A DNA stretch of 64,000 bases, taken from assembly GCA_011009095.1 (NCBI GenBank), contig VTPC01090618.1:396118-460117 (forward strand), written 5' to 3'. Origin of the DNA: Ignelater luminosus (lineage: Eukaryota > Arthropoda > Insecta > Coleoptera > Elateridae). Positions 1 to 13,245 of the stretch are shown piece after piece. The position numbers were made by a program, and so were the translations under genes. Numbering within the stretch: the first letter of the stretch is position 1; each line of letters starts with the position of its first letter. The notes under the pieces were generated by a model, which saw nothing but the letters and a program-made list of their open reading frames with translations, searched no databases and had not been told where the DNA came from.

Positions 1-2235
1 TTAGTAAATGTTATTTCTTGCTCTTTCCGTATTATAGTTCTCGCAAACGTTTTCTGTTTTTATGTTCCTTTAAAGTTGTGGTTGATACTTGAAATAATTG
101 TAAATATTAACAGTTAGAGCCCTAAGAAGCTTGTTATCCATCACCAGCATTGTTGTGTTGACTACCTGCTGTCAAAAACACAGTTCTAACAGTACTATCT
201 CTTTTCTTTATTTATTGCTTGTCAGTTAGACTTAAAACCATAAAAACGAAAACCGTTTGCATGAACCATACTTAATGTTCTAAACGTATAATCATCATCA
301 GGGATATTCCAAAACACCAATGGTCAAAGAAGAGATTTTTATGGAAGATACTTTTCTGAAAGCACAGCAAGATTAAATGAAAATGTAAATTTGCTTCTTT
401 TATTAGAAAATATCCAAGTGTTGCAATTTAATACATAAGATACATACTGTGTAAGATTTTCGATTGTGTAGGAATGTGACACATTTCAAGGAAAAGCCGA
501 TTAAAGTAATCATTGCTCATTTCTGTCCGGTACTTGCATCAAATCGACAATACTGTTTTACCTTTTCATAATGACATAAACCAACTCTTCTGTTCTTATG
601 AATAATTAGTAAATGGTAGATACAGAAGGTTATTTCCTAATGAAACTTTGTTCACAAAATTAAACTGTGTTTAATTGAACAAAATGTTTTCCAACATTGA
701 TTATCTCAGAAACGAAGTGAAGATGGCATAATATGATGTCAGCTCTTCTTGTGCCTTCGGCATTCAGTGTATCCGCCATACTCTTGCTTTGGCATGAAAT
801 ATTCCGAAGGGGTTATGACTGAGCTCTTGCTTCTACACTATAATGAGTTTAGCTATTCTATTTGGGTCTTGTCTATTATGACATGCGACGGCACGGAAGA
901 TAATTTCAAAGTAACACCGTTACTATTGGAAAAAAGTTTGGAACGTTGGACAGTTTTTGGAATCTTCTATTATTATGTTTTAGTTCGCATCTATTTCAGC
1001 GTCGCTGATAAAAAAAATCTGAAATGTGTCAGGGTATAATAATACCGGTCCAATACTGAAGACCTGTGGAATACCTTCTCGAGTACATTAGTTTATTATC
1101 TAGGTATACTGTGATCTTTATATCATTATATTCTTTCCATTTCAACAAAAATCTTATCTTTATTTATAGGTAACTAATTTAATTTTGTTCCTTTTTTTCG
1201 CGAAGTTATTTTAAACGCCACGTTTAAAAAAATCTAAAAGGTTAAATTCATGACTACTAATAAAGTATGAAGAGATTAAGAAAAAAAAAGAGTTAACAGT
1301 AATTTTAGTGGAAGCTTCTCAAGCATTTTAATTAAACCAATAATTTCATGGCCACTCTAAAAATATTTTCTTTCAAAATGTTTATACATTTCTATATATT
1401 TTTATACCACCATCATAAGGAAGGAATTAAATTTTAAAGTTTATATTCATGTATCATATTAATGCCGCAAAATATCCAATTTCATTTGGAGGTGTTTTTT
1501 TCGTCGCCTCTATCGTCTTTCAAATTTTTAAGAGACATTCATTTTAGTTTAAATTCTAATTAATGATGTTTAAAAACTAATTTAAAATCCTTCTAATAAG
1601 CGTTTATAAAATTATATGGGCAAGCTTTAAAAAAATAAATGTGGTAGCACACAACTACCAGAAAATTAATTTTCTGTTGAACAGGTATTAATTTGGTAAT
1701 ATTTAAATAAAATAAAAATATTTTAAAGGTTGATTTTTTTACGAGAATAATAATAATAATTAAGATATCTTTATAATTAAAATTTTTAAATCGATAAATT
1801 AACGACGTTGTTGTAATACGAGAATTGGCAATAAAATTTATTATTATAATTGATGAATAATTATTTCGTAACTGCTTTCTTGAAACCGAGTGTATAACAT
1901 TGACTTCGTTCTTTTATAAATGTCATTAATTTTTTTAACAAAAATATTTGAAATGCAAGCGCCACTAAAGTAAGCTTCATGGAATTTTAATTTGAAGAAC
2001 AAGTTTTGATCATTTCAATTTTTGCCTTGTTATTTGTAATAGTTTCGTAAGAATATATTGCGAAAAATTCAATTAAACTAATTAAACAAATTTAATTTAT
2101 CTCAAAAAGTTCTTGTACTCTTTAGGCATTTTCTTTTCATTTACAGGAATTCTATAAGTAACCTTTTTTTCTGATTCCGTAGTTGTTTTACCGAAGTTCA
2201 AGCACTACCCTTCTTCAATAACGTAACTACTGGTC
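1..2235. other. AT-rich non-coding stretch
   Basis: Nothing was recognised. Only short A/T runs and an AATAATAAT run near 1747 stand out. The single ORF of any length (749-1039, +) lacks protein character. Confidence 0.6.
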
Positions 2236-2510
2236 ATTAAAGATTATATTATGTCTTGAATGACATGACGTATTTGTAATTTCGAACTAATAATCTGTTG
2301 GTTGTTTACATAGTGTCTACGAGTGTTTGGGATAGATTCACAGCGTTTTTCTCAGAATTTCCATCGTTCTTACCAGAATATTCAGACATTTAATGATATA
2401 ATGAAAACCTATATCTGTAAGTCCCTAGATTAGATTTGCATCTTTACGATTTTGTGAATTCTAGACATACTCTGTACAATCAGTGTAGCGCTACGGATTT
2501 TCTAAAGCAG
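2236..2510. repeat. Copy of a ~270-bp repeat family (isolated copy)
   Basis: This copy aligns over nearly its whole length with sequence at 42395-42850, 42850-43380 and 44340-44580. Shared landmarks in order are GACATGACGTA, CTAATAATCTGTTG, a GAGTGTTT block, CAGACATTTAAT, ATGAAAAC, CTGTAAGTCCCTAG, GTGAATTCTAGAC and TACGGATT-TCTAAAG. The family is not recognised. It carries no coding sequence. Confidence 0.8.
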
Positions 2511-3352
2511 GCTCAACGCAAAAACGTGCAAATGGCGTAACTTGCTATAGGTGTCGTGATGATTATGCGCTGCACAGTGCACAGTGGTGAACACGATTCT
2601 TAGACTATCACAGTTACCTTATAAGCCATCAGTTGATAATTGACACCGGGAGATATACCGCGCCCGATGTTGCCGAATAAAAAATAAAATCAGAATAATT
2701 AAATGTACAACGACCGCTGACGGTATTTAATTCATAACGTCATGTGCCTAGTTATGTTCTGCAAGCTTTTAGCTTTGGATTTTCCTTATTGGTAACGGTT
2801 CGCTTTAAAACCTACCTTGATTTCCTTTTTTTTTTGTTTTTGATAGATTTTTGAGTTTGTATATTGAGTGGGTATACTGACTGGTAACTTTCATATTCAA
2901 TATTATCTTATGTTAGTCTATGAAAATGGGCAAAACATTTTTAGCAGAAAATGTTAATTTTGGCCGATTTTGAACGTTTCTGAACGACCACAAGCGCTAC
3001 ATCGTTTCTTAATTGGGCCATTTATATAATGTACAATCTGAGATTCCTCAAAATGTAAAGAAGATATTGGTAATTTCACAGTATATCTCACATTCTCAAT
3101 TTTGGAAGATTCAGATTAACTTTCCTTGTAACGAAAAAAAAATGAGAACAGAAAAGAAAGAAAGCGAAATCAATCGATTTCAAATCATAACGCAACAATC
3201 CTTAACATTCTTTATTACGTACCACTCATCAATTTCTAAACGTTTAATTCGATTTCAGGTTTCTTTCTTTTTGGTATATTTTGTATATTTTTAAAGCAAG
3301 TAAACTAAAAAAGTATTTATGTATTGGAGATCCATAGCTTAAGGTAGGTATT
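2511..3352. other. Non-coding stretch with a short GC-raised segment
   Basis: Positions 2511-2690 are less AT-rich than their surroundings and include the palindromic CTGCACAGTGCACAG at about 2571. The rest is AT-rich with nothing recognised. The + strand ORF at 3013-3294 has no supporting features. Confidence 0.5.
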
Positions 3353-3749
3353 GATTAGGTTAATAAAGGTATTTCCTAAGTTTTTGATTTTTATTTAATT
3401 TTCTCTGCCGGTTTCGTTCTAGGAACATCATCAGGAGAAAAATAGTCAGTTAAAAGAATGACATTCTTTTAATTCTAGCTTGTATGTAGATTAATAACAA
3501 AATCAAAAACTAATTAACGATAAAATCATTTCACATAGAAAAATTGTAATTTGAAATCATTCTTCCAATTAGAAATAGATCGCAGCTAATAATTTTACTT
3601 CTACATTAAACTTCTACAATTAAACAAAATGAACTGCATATTCATGCAAAACTGACTATTTTTCTCCTGATGATGTTCCTAGAACGAAACTGGTAGAGAA
3701 AATTAAATACAAATCAAAAACTTAAGGAAGTACCTTTATTAACCTAATT
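3353..3749. mobile_element. Foldback/MITE-like element with ~100-bp inverted terminal repeats
   Basis: The left arm, 3353-3452, is the reverse complement of the right arm, 3650-3749, with only a few mismatches. About 200 bp of AT-rich sequence lies between them. Each arm contains GGTTTCGTTCTAGGAACATC followed by ATCAGGAGAAAAATAGTCAG (right arm in reverse complement). There is no coding capacity. The element shares the CCGGTTTCG ... CATCAKCAGG core with the element at 42555-42736. The superfamily is not determined. Confidence 0.85.
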
Positions 3750-6700
3750 AAAAAAGTATTGTCAATCGTACCCTATAGCTATTATATTATAATATCACAT
3801 TAAGGACAGGTCCTCTAAGTATAAGTAAAAGCAGAGTAAAAGTAACAATGAATATAATATTGAGATCTTTCCATTTACATTTTGTTTATAATTCTAATTG
3901 GCAAACAACAAAATTTCAGATAATCGGTCATTTATTAGTCTTTCTGAAGAATATTGATGAGTTTTCATTTACATTTATACCCTGCCAGCTTTCGATTGAT
4001 ACAACAGATATCCTACTTTAAACGCTGTATTAGGTGATCTACATTCGTTGGCGGATCTACTATAAAATCATTTTTTTAGAACAACTGTATAAAATAGAAA
4101 CCAACTTGTCTCGAGTTTACATGCACTTTTGCAATTACAATTGTTTGCGTGCTAGAACAGACTTTTGATTTAGATATGACACTTCAAAGGTTGCTGACTC
4201 ATCTGTTCGTGGTTTTGCTAAATTCTCGTAGGACGCTGTGTATCTTTACTCTTTTGTATCACACAAAGATGAACTCTCCTTCATGATTAATTATTGACTT
4301 TTGATTTTAAAAGGTAATCGAATCTGACTTTTATTCTGAGCAGCGAAATTTTGAAAGACCTATCTAAATTTCTCTTTGCTTTCGGGATTTCGAAATCATA
4401 CTTCTGAATTTTCGCTGATTTTATATGAGCATTAAGATCTTTATGGGACTTTGAATTCTTGTAGATTTCCAGTCCGGTAGTTCCTTGGTCCTTACGGATT
4501 TGGCGGTTTTTGTTGCGCTCTGGATTCTTGCGATGTTCATGTGAACTTGCGAGTTCTTGTAATTTTTTGATTCTCAAAGGACTCAAGTCTTTTGCATGTC
4601 CGCGAGTCATAACCACTCTGTACTCAGGAGAAAAAGCTCTCTAGATCTATTTGCAATAGACGTTAAAATTTAAAAATGCCACTTTGCAAGGGAAACCTTG
4701 CAACTTCACATTTATAATTTTATAAATAAATCTCGTGAGATTTCAAAGAATGTGTAGTTAGTTTGAAGACACCCAAAAAATTGATCCGCCACTGTTGCCT
4801 TTAAAAACGAAGTTTACATGAATTTATTCTTTTAAAGAGAGCGGGAGATTCTAAATTAGAGCTTCTCTAATCCTTTGAGTTAGGTTTTCTTTTGCATCAA
4901 TTTAGTATTTTTTTAAATTTAGAATAAGGCGAAACAGCACATCAATTGGGTTGCTGCTAGAATTCTTAAAGGCTATGATTTGATATGATCTTCAAGGTAG
5001 ATTTTAATTGCGTTATAAAAAACAGTGAGAATCTGTTATAAATTACACTACAAAAGAGATACAGCCAGAGAATTACTAATTTTGTTGATTTAACCAAAAC
5101 GTGGATCATATCATCAACTTTTATACAATCAGATTAAACCAAAGAAGCAAATATAATTTGGATTTCTTTTTTATTTCACTTCCTTATCTCAACTTTCTTT
5201 AATTTAGGTTACTGCTTCTAGCCTTTATTAATGGTGGCACACTTTAGAACCTATTAATTATAATCTTGATTACTAAGTACACCAATAATTGCACAATAAG
5301 AAATGACTTGAAGATTCGTAATTTTCTCGAATTTTTCTACATTGATTTGATTTTCTGTTGATTTCTATAATTTAGCAATTTATTTAAAATATAAACAAAC
5401 AGTTCTCAGATTTTGAGTTGCCATAAAGACAAAGAATAGCCTTTTCAATCTGGTTTCGGACATGACTGGGGAAGCAAATAGGAGCACTTTAGATATTAAC
5501 TTATGTTTTGCTTTGAAGATGTCAAGTTTAAACGAGATATCGAATTTAGACTTTTTCCTTTTCATCGCGTCTTTTTCAGTACTTACAGATAAAATGTTTT
5601 GACGCACCAGTAGATAACTGCTACCGTGTAACTCCAAAACATAACATTTCGGGCATTTGATTAAACTGAACTAGATAAAATTTTGAGTTTTACACAGAAT
5701 ATACCATACTATATCATACCAATCACAATACAAAAGAAGAGAATTGTAGTACCGATATTCAGCATTATAGCTATTTTGAAGATTTGACATCTGATATCAG
5801 ACCATAGCCCTGCTTGCAGATGCTATTACATCATTAACTTTGATTTTAATTAATAGTTTATGGTTTATTTCTTGACGTATTTTTGCAAAATTAGTTAGGT
5901 TAGATTTATCTCGATCTATCATCTCAAAAATCTCGACTTCAAAAATTGAAAGTTCCATTGATTCCATAAAATAAGACCTTTAAATACACTTAGGTTTTGA
6001 AAATCATATTATTCTTAAATTTTTTAAGTTTCTTTAAATGCCTTAATTAATACCATTGTGTTGTACTATCACTTCTTATATTATGAGCTTATAACTTTTA
6101 TGTTATTGTTATGCTCTGTTGCATTACTTCCTTCAGTTCGTAAAGAATCCGGAACTTGTTTTATTTTATAGGAATATTAGCATTTTGAATGGCATTCTGC
6201 CTCAATAACCTTATAAATATTATTTTATTTTATTTTACATCTAGAACTATATTAGTCTGACATAATGAACGAATATATTACATCTTTAGAAGAAAGCACA
6301 CGCATATGCATAGAGTGTAATTAATTATCAAGAACCAATTTCTTTCCTCTGGCATTTCAAATTGAATAAATTTATTAGAATCTTTCCATATTGTCTTTAC
6401 AGCACATCAATGCATTGGAAAACTAAATGTTAAGTTTACAATTTTAACACAAGTGCTTGCACAATCTTATCGTAAATCAAGAACTTAAAGAGTAGGTACC
6501 TAATTGTTAAAGATTTATTAGCTGAGAACATTTTTTGTAGACTCTTACCTTGTATAAAATGTTCGAAACGTCAACTTTGTTTCTAAAAGGAATAAATACA
6601 CAAAATAAATAAAAAGAAACAAATTTATTTCTGATCATTTCAAAGTCGTTAAAAGGTCAACAAAAGTTACAATCTAGGATTAAGGTTCTTCATCGACGTT

Positions 6701-8567
6701 ATAACTTTATGTCCCATTAAATCTTGCATTAAAAGAATTTTACCGATAGATAGAGAAACTATTGAAGAAAAAAAAATTTTTTAGCTATAAAAACTTTTCG
6801 GTCGCGCGAGTAACTGAACTTTTCTTTTTTCCTCGAAGAAGAAAAAAAGAAGAACATTTTTTGGAATTTCTATCCGGAATCGTACAGAAATCGAAGCTGG
6901 ACGTATCGGATCTAACAGTACACAAATATATCACCATAGTTAGTTACCTAAATTCAGAAATGCAAACATCTTTCTCAATAAATTCCGCGGCACGTCTCAC
7001 ACGGCTAATGTAATCACCTGCCATTTCTCAAACGCGGCGGAACTTTGAACTCTACCTGTATATTTCACCGGGTTCGTTTTTATTGCATTTTTTTATAAGT
7101 AAGAATTTGTTAATCGTATTTAATTAGCCGGTATAGTGACATCATTATGTATTTCACCTTTCAAATTGTCGATTTGCAACCTTCGGGCCGTTGAAGTGTA
7201 ACAGTTATTGACTACTTCGCAGTCACCTTATTAATTTACATCGTTTTTGAAACGGTAGATCGACTACTACTAACTTTATAACAAATCGAGAACTGTCCGA
7301 TTTTAACGGGATTTTTCTCGCTCTATAAATTAGAACCGGCTTCATCTTTGCCACCTAATAAATAATCAGATTTTAATATACAAACACTTTTATTAAATTA
7401 TTATTAAATAAATATTTATATTCATTTTTTTATTTCATTAATAAATGACTGGACCACTTCTGGTCTAGGATGCTTTTATGTGGAAGTAAAAGGTTGTAAT
7501 ATTTTAAAAAGTTAAAATTAAAATTTATTAAATTCCTGAAGTGATTAGTTCTTTGATTAATTGATTCGAATTTGTAAGAGCTTTGAAATTTAATATAAAC
7601 ATAGGCATCACATATACATCCCAAGTTTTTTGTTCCGTTCGAAACAGTCGTTATCAAATATTGCCGAAGGTCACATTTTTCCAAATTCACTCTCATCCCT
7701 TTTTAACTTTCCCAGCTCCTTCAAGGACCTCCTTTGCTACGACCAATAGCGGTTCTCGTACAAGATGGTTTTCAGCAGCGCCTCTTTTTGCCTTGGGATT
7801 GTTTCTATTTTGACTTACTGTACCAAAAGAACAGTATCTGCGAGAAAATAAAGATAGATTTTAGAGAATGTTCTTTCATTTGTGATGTGAGGCCACTAAA
7901 GAAATGAAATGGGGGTATGGTAGATGGGTAGCAAAATAGCAGTGAACTTGACAGAAATTTTTTTTATCATGCTTAGTTACACATTACAAGATTAACTCGA
8001 ATAACGAACCAGATATATTCATACAAAATTGAAAGCTTTAGCTACCAATTTACGATATTAAATAAACGGAAATTGCTTTAATGCAATCAATGACTTATAA
8101 TTTGATGTTATGAAATTAAAGCCACATCTCTAAACATCTTCTGATCCTTTGCTGAAGATTGATTTTCCTCTCTTTCCTTCATTGCATTACCTTAGTTAAA
8201 TTGTTGATTAATAGTTCTGTTTTGTCAGGTTTATTTATGTTGTCTATAGAAGTCTATATGGTGTAGTTTGTGAGGTCCTAGTCAACGTACAAGAGAAAGT
8301 TAAAGTTTGCTTAACTTTAACTTAAAACCTGTAAATCCTGTAAAAGTCAGAGAATCTTTTTATATAGTGGAAAGGCCAGAAAAATCTTCTAATGAAAAGA
8401 GTAAGCTTAGAATAGCTAAAGAATTCAAAATGTAGGATCTAAACTAAACAACTTTCAATAGTCTAAAGAACTCAGGGGACTTACTGAGAATGGGCAGTGA
8501 TATTTTCGGAAGACACACTTATAAGTATCAAAAATAACGAATTGTCATAATATTGCAGTTAGGAGCT
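3750..8567. other. Long AT-rich non-coding stretch
   Basis: No gene, RNA or transposon was recognised. ORFs at 4287-4616 and 5380-5637 (minus), 6762-7013 (+), 7430-7696 (minus) and 7583-7813 (+) are short, overlap other frames and lack recognisable domains or convincing exon borders. Confidence 0.5.
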
Positions 8568-8825
8568 TACCCTTTTTCCCTTTTCTATTTTTCCTCTTTC
8601 TTTACTCCTAATCTTTCTTGTTTCTTCGCTTTTTTCTTTTCCATGATCTCTGTTTAACTTTTTCCTATTTCTCTTCGTTTTATTTTCTGGTCAATCTTTT
8701 ACCCTCTATTATCTCTGTTTTTTCTCTCTCCTGTCGCCTTTTCCTCGCTGTTCTATTTTTGGCTCACTCATTCCATTTTGTCCGTTTTTCTCTTTTTCTG
8801 TTTCTCCTTTCTTCGATGTTCACCG
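8568..8825. repeat. Polypyrimidine tract (~250 bp)
   Basis: The + strand is overwhelmingly C and T, in degenerate TTTTCTCT/CCTTTTTC-like words, with few purines. This is simple-sequence or mirror-type DNA. The 98-residue ORF through it (8618-8914) is Phe/Leu/Ser-rich because of the composition and is not taken as a gene. Confidence 0.75.
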
Positions 8826-11040
8826 CATCATTTATATTAGAGCTCTGCCCCTCCTGGCTCGATTGGGAGAAACTTGATACGATCCTAAAGAATCCCGATA
8901 ACATTTTTGACTAACCAGAATAATCCAACCGGTCTGAATAACCCGATGAACCTGTTTTAAATGCTGTAGCCATTCCATATTAATTTTTCTAATTTAATAA
9001 TTGTGAGACTTGCCGTAGTTCATTTTAAATCAGAGCGGCGTGTTACGTTGACGAATATGAAAGTTTTCTTAGAAATAAACTGGAAAGCCTGGAAAAGTCT
9101 AGACTAATAAGCAGCAATCTTTACGGGATAGATTGATAATTAACTACGGCTTAAGTGCAAAATTGGCTTTCTAAAATCAGTTTCTTAATCTTTTGCTTTG
9201 TGGTATTGATTAATTTGAATAATCACCATATTTCGGACTAGATGAACTGCATTTGCACCTTTGAGTTCGTAATTCCTGTAATATAAACTACGCACTTAGG
9301 CAGTTTGGAAACTATAAAAATAATTTGTTTTTTATTCCTAAATTGAGTCTTGTCTATCTGAAAACTAAATTGATAGAAGACATCCATCTTTCTCGAAGAG
9401 AACTGGTGAAAACTTTTCCTTAGATCCGTAGTCAGAGGATAGCCAGATGATGCTTAGCTCCAATTTTTTTTATATACACGTATAATTATTGTTTGTACCA
9501 CATGGAACTGTTCACTTGGCACGTGGTTATTTAGACCCATTTCCTGAGCTATGTTTTTGGCCCTCTATGTAATATTACTGCTAGTTTTGTCTATTTGTTT
9601 TACTTGATTTAGTTTTTTGCACTAATACCTATTTGCTGCCAGTAATCGTGCTCTTAACATCGAAATAAATCTAGCTCTTGGTATAGTAAACATCAGTACC
9701 TGGATATCTACTCAGTTTTCAATTTTGTTGTAGTAGTCATTTTCTTTTTCTTTAGTCTTTATGATATGTTTTATAGCATAAGTACGATAACGAATGTAAG
9801 AACTTTTTTGGGTTGATAAATAGTGATACACTTACGCTATTACGTTATTACTTGATACTATCCAGAGTCGGCTCAGATTAACCAGCAATGTGTTAGTGGT
9901 TGCTGCAAAATGATTTGGAGATAGAAGACGTTTTATTTATTTGTTTCTAGTTTATACTAGAAAACTATATTATGGCTCACCAAAATACAGAGTGATCACG
10001 TCAAAAGCCGCGTGCTCAAGCCAGGTTCAAGCTGCTACAACGACACATGAAAGAAAGAAAAAACGTAGTGATGGAAGACTGATGAATGTTGAGCAAAGTG
10101 AAACTAACTCAACAATTTCTTACTGCAGCCAGAAGATATGCATCTTTGAGTGATCACGCACTTTTATTACTCCGTCTGATGGTGAACCCTAGTATAGGAA
10201 GCACAGAATCGTTACAAACGAGTTATTCACAAAGCAAGATGTACTACGCATTGCACCGGCATTTGTCTAATTGCCTATTTTGCTTGTGTATTTTTGATTT
10301 TCCCATTTGTTCCCATTGATATGCTAATGTTGGTTGCGCGTTCGCGTACAGAACCGGCCCAGACGTGAGATTGATACGGTCCCACCTAACATTTTGCGTG
10401 TATCATCATTCAACTCTATCGTAAAAGAAGTCAGCTTCAAAAGCAAGACTTAAATCTAAAGTAGATTCGCTAAGTTATCTTTATGTCCTTGCGGCCTGGC
10501 TACGCCACTCTAGTTACGCTCTTCTGCATTCTTCCTTCTTGGAGTAGAAACCAATCTGGGTCATTTTTGCATTAAAGCGGGTCGCGCTCTCCATTAATCA
10601 TTTTAAGAGAGATGAATACGAACTGTGTCACTCAACGGGTCACCTCCAGCTGCCAAAGGATGGGCTTCGCCCTCCATTAAGCTTCTTAGGCCTCCAACAG
10701 CCCACCTGCAATCGTTCAGAAATGGGTTTCGTTTGCTTCATATGGAATGGACCGACATAAAAGTTTGAAGCTAATCTTGCTTGCGCATACCTTGCTACTG
10801 ACTGACTACTCTAAGTAATCATTCTATTCTAGCCTAGAAAGAAATAAAAGAACGTCAAATAAAGACTGTAGAAACTGACCAGCAGTTAAATATTATCTAA
10901 TTTAAAAGTTTCTAGTGATTGGTTTGGGAAGTTTTGTAAGCAAAATCATTAGAAACAGCAGAAGTAGATAAAGGTGATAAAAGAGAAGTAGAACGGAAAA
11001 GTATCAAAATTAGTAGAAGGATATTTAAACAAGGTTTTTA
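8826..11040. other. Non-coding stretch, GC-raised near 10320-10760
   Basis: Most is AT-rich with nothing recognised. Positions 10480-10760 are GC-raised and carry a degenerate internal direct repeat: GGGTCGCGCTCTCCATTAA near 10580 against ATGGGCTTCGCCCTCCATTA near 10660. This resembles an old transposon piece, but no protein match could be read from it. Confidence 0.45.
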
Positions 11041-11285
11041 ACCTTGAGATAGTACTGTTTTCATGCGTTATCTAATAAGACATTTTCTTTGAAAGGGTAA
11101 ACATGTAGTGTCGAGAAAGTCTCAAAAAACAAAATTACTGTGTTGTTTCGTAGATATACGTACTATTGGTGGAAAGAGTAAACAACTGATTATTATCGAT
11201 CTAAAAATTTTCGTTGTTTTATAAAAAAGTGAATATCAACAAATTGCTTTAGAATAACTTGGATAATAATGTCTGGATTATTAGA
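11041..11285 (+). pseudogene. pogo/Tigger-like (DDE_1) transposase relic, copy 1
   Basis: Translation in broken frames gives blocks in the order of a pogo/Tigger/jerky-type transposase. These are CFHALSNKTFSLKG, a stop, TCSVEKVSKNKITVLF, then after a frameshift RSKNFRCFIKK, then NINKLL and a degraded Asn-rich segment. In the family the matching region follows the first catalytic Asp (the DETGLFFR block) and runs through the TVLLCAN strand to the GKSKNPRCF loop. At least three stops and one frameshift show that it is dead. Neither terminal repeats nor the remaining catalytic residues were found. Its homologue at 49346-49520 supports the call. Confidence 0.65.
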
Positions 11286-13245
11286 AAAATCCAATGAGTA
11301 AAAAGAAAGATCCTACCAGTACTAACATTTGCATATTAACGTCATTCTCGATGTTGTTTGCTATTTTGTTATGTCCCTATTTTTATTGATATTACGCTTG
11401 ACGCAAATGAGTTTCAAAGGCTGTCTGTGTTTTATATGATTAGAGAATTATCTTAAACAAACAACTTAACAACTAATTTTCAAAATCCTTCGTAGGTATT
11501 TATCAATTTTTGCTCTATAATCTTGTTCTATAATTCACATTAATATTCAATGATATTTCAATGTAGTAGGTATTGGAATTTAAACTTTACAACAATAACT
11601 AAATGTTCAAAGGTGCAAAATATTTTACTAAATTACAGACTTTGTTTAGGTATAACTAACAAGAACTGAATCTATCTTTATTTTCTATTTTATGAAATCT
11701 ACTTTTGCTTCTTACAGAATTACCTAATATAGGTCCAAATCCAAACACATTATTTCAAAGAATTTATTCTTCCACACGCTAGTATCGGATGAATCTTTTA
11801 CAATTTATTATTTTGTAAATAACTTGGTCAACATTATTTTATTACTCCCCAAATGTTTGTGACCACGCATACATTAAATGTCACTACCTACCAAAATAAT
11901 TTCCATGAATATTATGGAAGAACGAATTCGGGACTTATAAATAAAAATAGTTCAAAGCGAAAGGAGTAATTTTATTTTTTTATAGCAACTAAAACTATAA
12001 AAAGAATACTCTTATGTATACCTGCTTTAAAATGTATATAAAAAATAAAATCTCCCACATTAAAAAACGGTATTATTTGTGCCTAAATTAATTTACAATT
12101 TAGCTCAAAACAAATTATAATGTTTATGAAATGTGCAACTAAATAGTACAAATAGTGCTAATCTTGGTTAATTTATTAGATCTATGTATATCCTCTAAAT
12201 ATTTTTATAACAAATAGAATCTTAAACAATAGTTGCTGGAATGTTTAGACAATATAAAAATAAACTTTGTTTTTAAAGCAGACAGGTAAACATCAACTCG
12301 TCGACACGTGTACTAAATGCATATCAGAGATTACAGCGTTATCGAAATCTGATAAAACTAGAAACTGTGAGTATGACTTATCGTTTTAACTTCTCATCTT
12401 TGTTATCTTTTATTTCCTTGCATTCTTAGGTATTATCATTGTCACATTCCTAGGATATAAATTTTACGTGCGATTTTTTTCTTTCGGCTGTAAAACTAGA
12501 TTGCATCTTATATAATGCTGACTATGCCATATTCCAAAGCTTTTTGTTCTTTTTTAAGACTCTTTAATAATATACTGCTATTTAAAAAGAATTTTAAACT
12601 TGATATAGTAACCAATCTATTATTCTTTCGAAAAGATTTAATTAGATAATTCTAAGTTAATAAAAAGTTATCTATAGTACGGTTCACAATGTGAGCTACG
12701 ACTCACAATACTTGATTGTTATTTACTAAGTCCCAAACTGCACTGACATTGTATCTATTACTATTAGCTATGAGTTTGCTTAAAATGAAATGAAATTTTC
12801 TTCCCACTTCATTTATATAGTATGAGAAGTCCAAATACAGATCAGAAGTCCGAAGAATTTAACGCCATGATTTAGTTGTAAATTAGCATCGCAACACTTG
12901 ATTTGTCTACGAATGTTTGTTCTTTGTTTTAAAATATATTGTTAGCAACTTCATTACTTGATGAGCAATCTATTCGCATCTAGTGTAATCTTACATTTGT
13001 TATGCTAATTAATGAAAAGTATAAACAGGATTGTTACAAATGTTGATCCATGGAACACCCCATATTTCATATCTCGTGAATCTTCTCTATTCTATTGTTA
13101 TATTTTGACAATCTGTCTTTTACATCAATAGTTATCAATCCGTTCGTGAGTTACTTCTTTAATTCTTTAACACCACAATGTAAGAAACGCTCTAGAAATA
13201 TTTTTCTAACACTTTAGAGAACATTCGTTTTTATACAGGGTGATC
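11286..13245. other. AT-rich non-coding stretch
   Basis: Nothing was recognised. It may include unreadable remains of the 3' part of the preceding transposase relic. Confidence 0.5.

Noticed and set aside
4287..4616. 109-codon minus-strand ORF, Lys-rich
   Set aside because: No recognisable domain, no exon borders, AT-rich codon composition and repeated low-complexity words.
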